The translations under genes were made by a program, and so were the position numbers. From positions 159,015,983-159,079,982 of the forward strand of contig CM038216.1 of NCBI GenBank assembly GCA_021442155.1: 64,000 bases of DNA, read 5' to 3'. Of this stretch, positions 39,930 to 51,616 are shown piece after piece. How positions within the stretch are numbered: position 1 is the first letter of the stretch; each line of letters opens with the position of its first letter. Under the pieces are notes generated by a model. That model made no database searches. It had not been told where the DNA came from and saw only the letters and a list, made by a program, of their open reading frames with translations. The DNA is from Cymbidium sinense. Lineage: Eukaryota > Streptophyta > Magnoliopsida > Asparagales > Orchidaceae.

Positions 39930-40570
39930 AATTTATATGGTGCATTCACAAGGCTTCAACCAACTACTCATGCTTTTGTCATCGAAAGTGGCTTCTTCAA
40001 TATTTGGATGCGAGTTTTGTTTAATGCATCTGCTAGATTGTTTTTGGGTAATGGTGAGTATCTCCAATCTATGTTGTGTCTAGAAAAGCTATTACTTTTG
40101 GTGCTCTTGAATGCAAACATATCTAATAATTCATCGAGGCACCTCAACCATATAATGATATGGTTCTAAAAAATTGGAGCATATGCATGGACCTCTCTAA
40201 GTGGGGTTTTCGCCCACTTGAAAAGTAGTTGTTGGTAGTAGAATGAATGGTGACCCTTGGAAGAAGGAGGATCAATGAACCCATTATGTGTAACACTAAA
40301 ATGAGCCAAAACAAAAATGTAAAATATTAGGTGGTTGATGCAAGACCACACCATTCACCTAACATTGGTGGCACCTCCTAGCTACATCCATGTAATCAAA
40401 TCATCATGGACTAGTTTGATCTTGGCTTTTATCTTCACCGAAATTTCTACATAAACTATGTATGTAGATCTTAGCTTCATTTTCCTCTATTTTAATTGAT
40501 GAGCTATGACTTATCTTGAGGTAATTTTCCCATGTTTGTAATCCATGAATGGTTGCTAACTTCATCCTTC
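39930..40570 (-). pseudogene. Tat-lineage integrase fragment
   Basis: On the minus strand a frame at 40,166-40,354 shows FIDPPSSKGHH and KTPLREVHA, the integrase core block that reads GPIDPPSSK...LRDV at 29,340. A CHQC zinc-finger end is visible just upstream in another frame. The rest is shifted and decayed. It lies immediately right of a plus-sense LTR yet is minus-sense. It probably belongs with the minus-sense gag-PR-RT block at 51,950-57,026, from which the nested chromoviruses separate it. Confidence 0.65.
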
Positions 40571-40639
40571 TTGGAAACGGTAACCTCCTTCAAAGAGAGT
40601 CTATCTTGAGAACATCAAAGGATAAAACTTGTATATTTT

Positions 40640-41295
40640 GAACCCTTATTGAAATGGAGCATGAACTCCTCATGAAGCAAGAATGCATTTTATAACATTA
40701 TCACCTGAGATAGATAGTGACCTCTAGGATATCCAACAACTCCATGGTGTACTTGTAGTAATGATGGAGCTACTTTAGAGCTATTGATGGAGGTGGGTGT
40801 TCTTTTCTTTTGATGAGACAAGAGAATTGGGTATTGGAGGTGAAGGAAGAAGATATTGGATAACTAGCTCATTGCGTTTGGCCACCAAGCTCTCAAACCA
40901 CAAGAATAACTCAAAATTTAATTGCCAAAAGATCTCCTTCATTCTAATAAGAGGGGCTATTTATAGCCATTACAAGCATCTTAAAAAAGAAAAGAATTAA
41001 AACATGGAGGGAAAGGTGGTGGCCACATTAATGTGAAGCATTAAATTCCCTTATTATTTTATGCCATCCACCCATTTCACATGCTATTATTTTATGTGGA
41101 TTCAACCACCACATGTCATTCTTTGAATTTTAAATGCAAAATTTCAAACATGGAGTTTCTAGATTAAAATACATAAATAAAAAAATCATAAAATAAATTT
41201 GAAAATAAGTCTTCTTTCTTGAATTTTCTTGGGCTTTATTGAGATCTTGTAAATGGGCCTCTCTAATTTGTTGATTCTCATGATGTTCTACATCA
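40640..41295 (-). repeat. 3' LTR of C2
   Basis: On the minus strand it begins TGATGTAGAACATCATGAG at 41,295. The stretch 40,980-41,295 matches 51,617-51,949, with 'catggagg', 'gccacattaatgtgaagcat', 'ccatccaccca' and 'gatcttgtaaatgggcct' in order. A TATA-type box lies at 40,958-40,965. The left limit is a guess because the partner LTR is truncated there. Confidence 0.65.
40958..40965 (-). promoter_or_regulatory. TATA box of C2 LTR
   Basis: The minus strand reads TATAAATA within ggcTATAAATAgcccc, about 330 bp into the LTR. This is a normal place for an LTR promoter. Confidence 0.5.
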
Positions 41296-42389
41296 ACTTC
41301 TCAATTGAACTCGCAGAGTTGAAATCAAGTCTTACTAAATTAAAGTCCAAATCACCACGGTCAATCATGTTTCAAGGCTTATTCTTCCAAAACTAGAAAA
41401 TGATGTAAGTCGGATTAATGGGTGCTTCCTATAATATAGTCAACTTCAAAGGAAGAGGGCGCAAGTTTTGCTAAATCTCTGTTATTAGATAACAAGTGGA
41501 GGTTTTAATTCCTTCATATGATGAATATCTTCAATATTGATAACCTGATGAATGAACATATCAATAGGCAAATCAAGGTGATAACAATTAGTTCCAATTT
41601 TCTTGAGAATTTTAAATGGACCATGAAGGCATGTAATTTCATATTTAGTAGTTTGATAGCCATAAATGCAAATCAATACATAATCACCTTCTTTATATTC
41701 TTTCGCTGAACAATGATTTGCCTTAGAGCATAATTTATCATTACTTATAGTAATTTGCTTTCTTATATCTTCATGGAGGCTTTGAAAATCGCAAAAAGAG
41801 AATGTGCATTAAAAATGAGATGGTAGGTTTGCTACATCTATTGGTCATGGGTTTTGACCATGACTATCTCAAATGGTGATTTTTATAGTTCTAGATATAC
41901 TATTATAGAAATTGAGGTTGATAAATATAAATCCCAATTTCTAAACTTTACCTACCAAAGATCTAAGCAAATTTCATACCATTATTAACTACTTGCTTGT
42001 CCATCGCTTTGGGTGAAAGGCAAAAGAGAATTTTAATTTGGTACCTAATAATTTCCATAATATTTTCCAAAAATATGAGACAAACTTAACATCTCTATCA
42101 GAAACAATGGTTAAAGGGAGACCATGGAGTGGCACTATTTCCTTAAAAAAATAATTTGGCTATAAGCATCATTTGTTTTTTGAACAAGGTAAGAAATGAG
42201 CCATTTTTGAGAACCTATCCACTACAACAAAAATACTATCATGTCCTCAGAATTAAATCTAGAATAAAATCCATTGATAGGTCTTCCCAAGGCCTATAAG
42301 AAATTTGTAGGTCGACCTTTGTTTGATAGTTTTATATACAAATTAAACCTTGAGCCACTAATTTTTTGAACATCTCATTTTAATGAAGG
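41296..42389 (-). pseudogene. C2 integrase, core and C-terminal part
   Basis: Reading the minus strand from 42,389: a block after the zinc finger (LVAQ..ICI), then catalytic-core motifs [12 protein letters not shown] (near 42,200-42,245) and VSDRDVKF (near 42,090), then KLGTKLKFS and HPKAMDK near 41,960-42,010. A C-terminal frame at 41,485-41,676 shows HGPFKILKKIG and YHLDLPIDM, the strand-barrel region that follows integrase in chromoviruses. Several stops and shifts are present. The N-terminal half lies on the other side of C1 at 48,877 and beyond. Confidence 0.8.
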
Positions 42390-42394
42390 CCAAT
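42390..42394. other. Target-site duplication of C1, left copy (ccaat)
   Basis: The 5 bp 'ccaat' directly before the left LTR is repeated directly after the right LTR (48,872-48,876). A 5-bp duplication is standard for gypsy integrases. Confidence 0.9.
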
Positions 42395-43158
42395 TGATGT
42401 AGGACACGGGTGCTTTTTATGATATGAGGTTTATTACACCGATAATTCTTAAATCCTCACAAAGAGTAATGATAAATACACACTACTATTGAGCACATTC
42501 ACAATATTATGAATTTAGTGAAGTTGAAAAGATCTTAGTTAAAGTTATGTCAACCACACTAGACTGAATCTTATAAGTGTAAAGAAATAAGCAAAAGTTA
42601 TGAACGATCTAACCTAGAACAAATTTAAAATAACCAAATAAGCGAGGATAAGTTGAAGTAACCTCTACAAATAGTCTCATTGTGGGGACCGTTCCTTCCT
42701 TAGAAGTCCTTCTCTAAGGGTTGTGAACTCACACACTCAAGTAGTCCGTCACTCAAGAGGAAAGCACAAAAAAGATAATAAAAGAAATTTAAGAAGATAA
42801 CTTTCATTCCAAATTCAAGTACCAAGCATTACAAGAGTCCCCTATTTATAGGATTTAAAAGAGAGAGTTAAGAATACTCAAACCTAACTCCAAACTCAAA
42901 CCTAACACCATCATAAACACCACCACCACCTACTACCAAACCTACCACCATTATCAAACCAACCACTCATTCCATACCTACCCAAAGTGTCATACCTACT
43001 ACAATGACTCATGGGTGACATAAGAATAGCCCAATACATATAAGCTCAAGACATACAAAATATAAAATCCCAATAATACATAACTTAAATTATAACAAAA
43101 GGCCCAATCATGGATTTAAGCTTTATGATGACGCCGATGATGATGATGTCCTACATCA
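42395..43158 (-). repeat. 3' LTR of C1 (764 bp)
   Basis: A direct repeat of 48,080-48,871, clearly alignable throughout. It starts tgatgtaggac and ends gtcctacatca on the plus strand. It differs from the 5' LTR mostly by small deletions (for example 'agtaacctc' against 'agtcgacctc'). A TATAAATA box lies at 42,843-42,850 on the minus strand. Confidence 0.95.
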
Positions 43159-44500
43159 CTTTAAAGGATTCTGAGAATGAAAATCCAAGTACTCTTGTAA
43201 TATAGTCTAGTTGATGTAACTCATCAAATGTAAGCCATGAATCTTCAATGGAGAAAGACCTTTCCAACGAATGAGAAACCTTTGAGTGCCTCGGATGTGA
43301 TGATAATGGTCTTCTAAAATTTGATCCGATGATGTGATCTTAAGCGAGATGGTATAGAGTCAATGATGAAGTATGAACCGCATGTGATTATTTGCGAGGG
43401 AATAGTGTCATCCATGGCTTGCCCATGGTACAATGTTAAATCTGATACATTAAATATTGGAGAAATTCCAGCATTCATTGGAAGATCTATTTCATACGCA
43501 TTATCATTTATCTTCCTTACAATTTTATAAGGATAAGATCTCTTGAGAGTTAATTTCTTAAGAGTTCTAGTTGGAAATCTCTCAGGTCTAACTTTAACAA
43601 GAACCAAATCTCCCTCATTAAATTTTACATATCGTCTATGTGCATCAACATTAGCTTTATATTTATCATAACTCAGAGTAAGTTTTGTTGAATTTCATGA
43701 TGAAATCATGCATGCTTTGTGCAAATGAAGATGCAAATGCGCTAGACCTATATGTTACTGAAATTCAACAAGATCAATTGGTTTTCTTGGATCATAACCG
43801 TTACAATATGAAAAGGACTCATAGTTGACCTATTAATTGAATATAAGCAAACTCTGTAGAAAGAACTAGGTCCCAACTAGTAGTATGATCGATCACTAGA
43901 CACCTAAGTAAATTTCCTAAGCTTCTATTAACAACTTCGCTTGTCCATCTGTTGAGGGTGGTAAGTTATAGAAAATAAGAGTTTTGTGCCGATTTTTCCA
44001 TAAAGTTTTCCAAAATAGCTCATAAACCTTACATCACGATCAACACAATTGTCTTAGGTAGTCCATGTAACTATCTCACGGAAGAAAATTATCGCTATAT
44101 GTGAGGCATCTGATGTCTTATAACATGGAATGAAGTGTGCCATTTTAGAGAATCGGTCAACAACTACTAGAATAGAGTTAAAATGTTGTACAGTGCGAGG
44201 TAATCCTAAGATGAAGTCCATACTAAGATCTTCCCAAGGTTTGTGGGGGGATTGGGAGTGGTGTGTGTATAGACCATAATTTTGTTTTCCACTTTTTGCT
44301 ACTTGGCAAGTATGACATTGGGCAATGATACGAGCAACATCTTTCTTAAGACTAGGCCAAAAGAACCTATCCTCCATCATAGCTATTGTCTTATCACGAC
44401 CAAAATGACCAGACACACCTCCTGAATGAATTTATTAACAAGAAAATTTTGAAGTGATGAATCTGGGATACATAATTGTGTTTCCATGAAAGAGATAGTC
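43159..44500 (-). pseudogene. C1 integrase and C-terminal domain
   Basis: On the minus strand a frame at 44,054-44,416 begins with the integrase zinc finger ([19 protein letters not shown]...C-x2-C) and continues into the core ([22 protein letters not shown]), which holds the first catalytic Asp. Past about 44,050 stops and shifts break the second Asp/Glu region; a TYHPQQMDK-type motif is faintly readable near 43,930. A final frame at 43,314-43,607 shows VRPERFPTRTLKKL and DLPMNAGISPIFNV, the GPY/F-like tail of chromoviruses. No classical chromodomain is visible, as in the CRM clade. I see no clear polypurine tract before the 3' LTR. Confidence 0.85.
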
Positions 44501-44639
44501 ATTCATATTTGATAATCTAGACTATTAATTGAAACATCAAATTTCAAAGATTTAAACATTTGTTGAAAATCTTTACAATTAGGATAATTATCTTTAACCT
44601 TTTTGAATCTAATAACCTTCACACTTATGGTATTTAATA

Positions 44640-45860
44640 ATGTACATATTTTACTTATATCTAGCAACTTTGTTCTAACCGATTTATGTTTAAGAACAAA
44701 CTTATATTCTTGAAGAAATTGAACCCATTTTGCATGACGAGAACTAAGTTTCTTTTGGGTGTTTAGATATTTAAGCCGTGATCGAATAAAGTATAAATTC
44801 TGAAAGAAGATAATGTCGCCAATAACGTAAAGTTTGGATGAAAGATACGTACCACATCATATGTGGAATATCATTGACGTGCTTCATTTAATTTTTCACT
44901 AAAGAAAGCAATAGGATGACCTTCTTGTTTAAGAACACCTCCAATACCAACTGTAAGCATCACATGATACCTCAAATACTTTGTTAAAATTTGGCATTTG
45001 TAATATCGGTGGACTTGTTAAAAGTTCTTTAATTTTAGAGAATGCATCAAGAATTTGTCCAAACAAAGTCTCCTTTTTAAGACATTGAGTTACCGGGGCC
45101 ATAATAGTGCTAAATCCATGAATAAACCTTCGATAAAATGTGGCTAACCCATGAAAACGCATGTACATCATGAATTGTGGTAGTAGGCCACTCTTGAATA
45201 CTAATTTTTTGGGATCAGAGATGCCATCACAAGAAATAATGAATCCTAAGAAGATCAAGACATCATAAATGAGCATTTTTTAAGTGAACATATAGAAGCA
45301 CTTCAAAGACTTGTCGTAAATGTTTCTCATGATCGTCTTAGTTTGACTAAAAATTAAAATATCATCAAAGTACACAACTAAAATTTTCCAATGAATGGTC
45401 GTAAGATATGAGTCATCTCACATAAATGTACTTGGAGCATTAGTCAATCCAAAAGGCATTACTAGCCATTCATACAAACCATCTTTTGTCTTGAATGCAG
45501 TTTTCCATTCATCACCTTCTCTCATACGAATTTGATGATATCCACTTCTAAGATCAATTTTAGAGAAAATTATTGATCCAGCCATCATATCTAACATGTC
45601 ATCAAGTCTAGGTATGGGAAACCTATACTTAACAATGATTTTATTTATAGCATGACTATCTACACACATACGCTAACTACCATCTTTCTTTGGGGTAAGA
45701 AGAGCAGGCACTGCGCATGGAGATAAACTTTCCTAATAAACCCTTTTGATAATAAATCATCAACTTGTTGTTTTAGCTCGCATGTTCATTTGGGTTCATA
45801 CGATAATGTGGCAAATTTGGGAGTGATGATCCGTGAATTAGCTCTATGGCATGTTGGATA
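44640..45860 (-). pseudogene. C1 reverse transcriptase and RNase H
   Basis: A minus-strand frame at 45,418-45,669 holds RT blocks: [51 protein letters not shown]. The catalytic FDD lies at 45,361-45,369 (VVYFDDILIF) after a one-base shift. A further frame at 44,929-45,276 gives the thumb/connection ([13 protein letters not shown]) and entry to RNase H (FEVSCDA). RNase H itself is largely broken (about 44,700-44,960). The motifs are those of chromovirus RT. Confidence 0.9.
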
Positions 45861-46099
45861 CTTCTTAATGGGGAAGCTCACTAGGAAGTTCTTCAGACAA
45901 ATATCTTGATATTCCAATAAAAGTTCATTTTACTGATGAGAATGATTTAACACAAGGTTGATTTTAGAGGTTAGGACAACTAATGCAAAAAATGATATTC
46001 CCATTAATCTCTTGTTGAAATTGACATTTATTAATAATATATGTTGGGATTTCTTTTCATGGGTGGAGAAGAATTTTGGGGTTGAAGTGGAGTGACCTC

Positions 46100-46440
46100 T
46101 TTAAGCTTTATTTAAGATACCTCTTACCTTGAAAATTAAAAGCATATGTATTAGATTGCCCATAATTTGTGACATCCATATCAAAAGCCAAGGTCTACCT
46201 AAAAGTATATGAGCAACATCCATCGGAAGAACATCACACCAAATTTTATCACTATATTCTCTAATTGAATGGGTACAAGACAACATTGAGATATAGAGAT
46301 AGAGGTCTTATCTACCCAAGCAACCTTATAAGGCTGTGGGTGGGTCTCTGGGGTGAGCTTCATCCTAGCTAAAGCAGAGGTAGCAATAACATTCATGCAA
46401 CTGCCACTATCAATGATTAACTTACACGTCTTTTCACCAC
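46100..46440 (-). pseudogene. C1 aspartic protease
   Basis: The minus strand encodes LIIDSGSCMNVI, with the active-site DSG at 46,403-46,411. It continues ATSALARMKL and, after frame changes, AHILLGRPWL near 46,200. The hinge and GRPWL motif are as expected for retrotransposon proteases. Frameshifts near 46,200-46,260 disrupt it. Confidence 0.8.
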
Positions 46441-47835
46441 TCTTAAAATAAGTGTGGAAAATTGATGTGCGCCTCCAATCATTATTAGCTCATGGGGTTG
46501 CTAACACACAACGCATAACAGCTATATGAGACTCATCTAATGCTTCTGCATCACTAGCTTCTTCACAAGGGTCAACTGCAATTTGATTATCATTATTTTC
46601 ATTTTATTGGTCCTCATTTTCATAATCTAAGTGTAAGTTTCGACAAGGACAAGTACTTACATAGTGACCAATTTTACCACATGCAAAACAAGTAATGCTA
46701 GAAGTCTTAGGTGAGATGTTCCCACTAAAGCTTTTCCTTTTGGTTCACTAAGTCCTTTAGGAACTACTAAAGTAGGAGGGGTAACACGTGATTGAGAGTT
46801 GTTTGTAGATGAAGTTGTGAATCGCTTATAAGGTTGTGATCTAAGATATTGTTCAATTTGAGTCGCCACTCGAAATGCATCCTCAAGAGAATAAATTTCT
46901 CGAGTTATCATTTCATTATGAATATCAGTTCGTAACCCAGATCTAAATCTAGAGATTGTTGTGCGGTGATCCTCTCTAACATCACAACGGGTCATCAATT
47001 CATCAAACCGTGTCATATACTCAAAGTTAAAGATCCTTATTTAAGCGTAGTCATTTCATCCATAAGTTGATCATGAAAATTTAATGGTACATATTTTTGC
47101 TTTAAAATTTCTTTCATCTCATCCCAAGAAGAGTGGTTGTCCTAATCATTGATATTTTCATGTGAGATTAACCCAATAAGTCTTAGCATGGTAGTTAGTT
47201 TCATGCGGCAAAATGAACTTGTCTTTCTTCCGACATGGGCATCCAATCAAAATATTGGTCCATGTCTACTAACCAATCTAAGAAAATTTTAGGATCAAGT
47301 CGACCATCAAAAGTAGGTAAATCAATTTTAACACCAAGAAAAACATCTTCATCAGGTTCTCTAAGTGTACGTCGCGAGGCAACAAAATTAGATAATGACT
47401 CTTCAAATATCAAGGATAATGCTCATAAGGAGTTCGATGAGCATAACCTTCATCTTGTCTTAATTATCTTCCTATTCGATGAGGTGGGTGAGGAAGTACC
47501 TCATCAAACTCAGGATATTCATTAAAGTTGTTCCTAGGGCGATAACGAGGTCTAATAGGAGAATGTGGATGAGGTGGGAGAGGAAGAGGAACGGGATCAA
47601 CATGATGACCTTCTCTCTCTTCAAGTTGGTGTTCTAGGATTGGGTTAGTTTCTGGTGAATGTGTTGTAAGCCTACCAACTTTTTGTTTTAAGGCTTCAAA
47701 TCTTTTTTGGAATTCATTAAAGGTTTGTTGGTGCATAAGGGTAAGCTTTTCTATTTTTTCTAGTAAAAATTCATAGGAATCATGTTTTTCATCTAAGGAT
47801 TGATCTTGATATCTATGACCACTACGAGTTGACAT
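46440..47835 (-). pseudogene. C1 gag (capsid and zinc knuckle)
   Basis: It starts with ATG at 47,835 (MSTRSGHRYQDQ), 229 bp inside the PBS. The first frame (47,464-47,835) has a coiled-coil-like segment and a Pro-rich segment. Next frames give the capsid (LPTFDGRLDPKIFLDWL at about 47,290-47,340; FRSGLRTDIHNEM and YSLEDAFRVATQIE at about 46,850-46,950). A CCHC knuckle (CFACGKIGHYVSTC) lies at 46,649-46,690. At least three frameshifts or stops interrupt it. Confidence 0.9.
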
Positions 47836-48063
47836 GATGATATTCTTTTAAAAATATTAATATAAGCAAATACTTAATTAATTTTTTTATTTTTTATTTT
47901 TTTTAAATGCAATGTAATGAAATAAAAGACACGATTAAAAGTAAGTAAATGCTCTAATTAGATAAAAATTTTTATGATTTTTTTTTAACAATGAATTGCA
48001 AGATTACTCTAATGCAAAAATAAAACTCAATAATAAACAAGATGTTCCCAAAGAAACATACTT

Positions 48064-48075
48064 GCTCTGATACCA
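48064..48075 (-). other. C1 primer-binding site (initiator tRNA-Met)
   Basis: The minus strand reads TGGTATCAGAGC four bases inside the 5' LTR, complementary to the 3' end of plant initiator tRNA-Met. It sets the direction of the element. Confidence 0.9.
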
Positions 48076-48079
48076 AATA

Positions 48080-48871
48080 TGATGTAGGACACAGGGGCTT
48101 TTTATGATATGATATTTATTACACTGATAATTCTTAAATCCTCACAAAGAGTAATAATAAATACACACTACTATTGAGCACATTCACAATATTATGAATT
48201 TAGTGAAGTTGAAAAGATCTTAGTTAAAGTTATGTCAACCACACTAGAGACCTGAATCTTATAAGTGTAAAGAAATAACTGAAAAGTTATGAACGATCTA
48301 ACTTGTAGCAGATTTAAAATAACCAGCAGCGAAGTGGGGATAAGTTGAAGTCGACCTCTACAAATAGTCCGTCGTTGTGGGGATCGCGTTCCTTCCTTAG
48401 AAGTCCTTCTCTAAGGGTTGTGAACTCACACACTCAAGTAGTCCTTCACTCAAGAGGAAAGCACACAAAAGAATAATAAAAGAAATTTAAGAAGATAACT
48501 TTCATTCCAAATTCAAGTACCAAGCATTACAAGAGTCTCCTATTTATAGGATTTAAAGAGAGAGTTAAGAATACTCAAACCTAACTCCAAACTCAAACCT
48601 AACACCATCATAACTACACCTACCACCACCTACTACCAAACCTACCACCATTATCAAACCAACCACTCATTCCATACCTACCCAAAGTGTCATACCTACT
48701 ACAATGACTTCATGGGCCATGACATAAGAATAGCCCAATACATATAAGCTCAAGACATACAAAATATAAAAGCCCAATAATACATAACTTAAATTATAAC
48801 AAAAGGCCCAATCATGGATTTAAGCTTTATGATGATGACGTCGATGACGGTGATGATGATGCCCTGCATCA
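48080..48871 (-). repeat. 5' LTR of C1 (792 bp)
   Basis: Direct repeat of the 3' LTR. In the minus sense it begins TGATGCAGGGC (48,871) and ends GTCCTACATCA (48,080). A TATAAATA box at 48,541-48,548 lies about 325 bp from its start. It is slightly longer than the 3' LTR. Confidence 0.95.
48541..48548 (-). promoter_or_regulatory. TATA box of C1 5' LTR
   Basis: The minus strand reads TATAAATA in tccTATAAATAggaga, conserved in the other LTR (42,843-42,850). This is a plausible core promoter of the element. Confidence 0.55.
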
Positions 48872-48876
48872 CCAAT
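48872..48876. other. Target-site duplication of C1, right copy (ccaat)
   Basis: Matches 42,390-42,394 exactly. If one copy and C1 are removed, the C2 integrase frame runs on across the site, which confirms that this is the insertion scar. Confidence 0.9.
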
Positions 48877-50230
48877 AAAATCTATTTTATAATAAACATA
48901 TGGTCTTATCCTTTCCAAAATGACCATACACCCAAAGATGTAGGGATAAGGAATTCTCTAAGAGAAGATCAAGAATGCATAATTGTTTTCCTTTATATAA
49001 ATATCCATTTGTTATCAAGAATGTCCCTTGTAAAGTGATTTTATCCGTGTTCAAGATAAATTAGTGAAAGTCACACAATATAATCATCTTTAATTCTATC
49101 AAATCATTCTCAATTCTAAAGAGGAAATCATTAGGTTTACCCCGATAAAGCATCAGTTTATTCTCAATTCGTTTATGCTTTAGAACAAAGAGTAGTCTTG
49201 TAAAATTCAACCCATTTTGTATGCCATGACTTAATTTTCATTGAGTATTAATGAATTTTAAGGCATGGTGATCAAATTAAGTATAAATTCTCTAGAGAGA
49301 TAGTGTCGCCAATGCCTTAAGGATTGAATTACGATAAAACTCTCATCATAAGTGGAATATCGTTGTTTAGCTTCATTTAACTTTTCACTAAAGAATGCTA
49401 TAGGATGATTCTCTTGACTTAAAATTCCACCTATCCCAATTCCAGAAGCATCACATATCACTTCAAAGGCTTTAGAAAAATTAGGAAGCTTAAGGATTGG
49501 TACAGAAGTGATAAGAACTTTAATTTGTTCTAAGGCCTTTTGTGCATTAGAGTCCAACAATTTATCTAATTTTAGTATAAGTTATTGGAGCAACAATGGT
49601 ACTAAAATTTTTAATAAATCTGATAAAATGGCTAAACCATGGAAGCTTCTAACTTTAGTAAAGCCAAGATTGCTTCACTTTAGAAGGATCTTTAAGCCCA
49701 AATAGTGGATATAATAAAGCCTAAAAGATTACCTCTTGCAAAAGAAACACTTTTTAAATTAATATATAATTTCTCTTGTTTAAGTAGTTCAAAGACTTTT
49801 GGAGGTGTTGTAGATGTTCATTTTCACTTGGACCAAAAAATCAATATCATCAAAATACACCACCAAAAATTTACCTATATATGGTTTAAGATTCATTAAT
49901 CTCATAAATGTGCTAGGAGCATTTGAAAGTCCAAAGGGCATGACAAGCCATTCATAAAGTCCATCGGTCTTAAAAGCCGCCTTTCCACTCATCTTGATAA
50001 TCCAATTTGATGATATCCACTTTTAGATCAATCTTTGAAAAAAATTTGCTCCTAGATTAAATCAACATATCATCTAATGGGAATAGGAAACCTATATTTG
50101 ATAGTAATATTTATTGCTAACCTATCAACACACATTCGCCATGTTCCATCTTTCTTTGGAGTTAATAATGTTGGGACGCATAAGGCTAAGACTCTCTTGA
50201 ATAAAACTCTTTCTTAATAATTCTCAACTT
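48877..50230 (-). pseudogene. C2 RT, RNase H and integrase N-terminus
   Basis: Reading the minus strand from the right: RT palm with [19 protein letters not shown] and VVYFDDI (frame at 49,789-49,992), then the connection and RNase H with FEVICDASGIGIGGIL, HPIAFFSEKL and RYSTYD (frame at 49,258-49,560). A linker follows (48,990-49,250; NGLNFTRLL, LYRGKPN), then the start of the integrase zinc finger (GHFGKDKT near 48,920). C1 interrupts at 48,877. Stops and shifts separate the frames. RNase H is better preserved than in C1. Confidence 0.85.
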
Positions 50231-51616
50231 GTCTTTAATCTCAACATGCTCTAGGGTTCATCCTATAATGTGGAAGATTAGGAAGTTGAGAACCTAAGAA
50301 CTCAATAGCATGTTGAATGTCTCTTAGAGGAGGTAACTCATCGGAAGCTCATCGGTACATCGTTAAAATCAAAAGAAGAGAAGAGACCACCAGTATGTGA
50401 GTCTCATTAGAGTCTGGTATGACTTCTTTTACATGTAATATGTGAAGAAGAAATGGATAAGAAAATTCTTTTCAGAAGTGCCAAAACTATTATTTCTATC
50501 TTTGGGGTCAAAAAGAAAGAGTAGGTGTTTTAAAGTAAGGATCTAAATGATAGTGTTTAACAAGAGGATTTTCTATGATAATTAATTGAAGTTTGGCATT
50601 TTTCTTCAATAGAGGCTTAGGTTGCAAGTCAGAAGTTGTTTTGTGTGGTGTTATGGAGGGTGTTTTTTCTACTAGCTTTATTGGTAGGAGTTTAATAGTC
50701 TTATTATTATATTTAAAAACATAAGAATTTTCCCTACCATAGTGAATAACATTCATATCATATATAGTCATCCTAAGAGAATATGAGCAATGTCCATAGG
50801 AGAACATCACACCAAATTTGATCCTCATTCCCTATTTTAATAGGAACTAAACAATCATTGGTGATGGGAAGAGATGTATGATTTACCCAACTAACATGAA
50901 ATGGTTCGTGGTGGGGTTGAGATTTTAGGTTGGCGAGTTAAGGTATGTGTGAAATGACATTCATAGCACTCCCTCATCTATAGCTAACCTACATCTCTTT
51001 CATTACACAAAATATACATGCTAAAATGTTCTTTCTCCTCCAATTTTGCCTCATTTTATTACAAGAAGACATCTCATCACATTAACATGAGGTCCGCTAA
51101 TTCCAATTCTTCATCGATAATGGGTGTCATCATAAAATTCTTCTAGATTATCATCTATTGGATTTTCAACTTCTTCTAAAAATAAGATTTGAGCTTTACA
51201 TTGATTTTGCATATGAACTTTTATGACATTTAAAACATATTACTTCCCTAACGCTCTTAGAGCTCCTTCAATTGAAGTTTTAGGTAAAGGGATGGGCCAT
51301 TTGGATGGGCTAGTCTAACGAGATCTATGGGATGAAATGGAAGGTACTTGACTTTAATTTTAGAGAGGAGGCAATTTCTTTTGTTGTTCAACCAATAATG
51401 CATAATGAAATGCTTCCTCTAAAGATTGTGGGTCAAATAATTTAACTTCATTTTTAATTTTAGCCCTAAGTCCAATAACAAATTTATTGGCTAATTTCCA
51501 ATCATTATCAGACATCTAGAAACTAGATCTTCAAAAGTGTTCAAGTATTCACACAAGATAATTACCTTGTCTCAAAGTTAATAATTGACTATGTAGCTTC
51601 TTATCATGATGCCTAG
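50230..51616 (-). pseudogene. C2 gag and protease remnants
   Basis: A minus-strand frame at 50,508-50,828 starts in the last part of the protease (IKFGVMF; YDMNVIHYGRENSYVF) and runs into the linker before RT. Gag is recognised at about 51,370-51,520 by FVIGLRAKIKNEVKLF and SLEEAFHYALLVEQQ, matching the C1 capsid motif SLEDAFRVATQIEQ. The zinc knuckle near 51,200 is degraded. The beginning of gag, leader and PBS are missing because the adjoining LTR is truncated. Confidence 0.7.

Larger units (their letters stand above)
42395..48871 (-). mobile_element. Chromovirus C1 (Ty3/gypsy, CRM-like), structurally complete, ~6.5 kb
   Basis: This is a whole minus-strand element: 5' LTR 48,080-48,871, PBS 48,064-48,075, gag, protease, RT, RNase H and integrase in order, and 3' LTR 42,395-43,158. 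It is flanked by the 5-bp duplication ccaat. LTR ends are TGATGTAGGAC...GTCCTACATCA, an 11-bp inverted repeat (the right LTR's outer end is mutated to gccctgcatca). Coding regions have several stops and shifts, so it is dead. It is inserted in C2 integrase between the zinc finger and the catalytic core. TGATG/CATCA ends and the RT and integrase motifs recall the CRM clade; that clade call is from memory, not from a tree. Confidence 0.9.

Noticed and set aside
43159..43190. Polypurine tract before the C1 3' LTR
   Set aside because: The minus strand reads cagaatcctttaaag here, too pyrimidine-rich to call.
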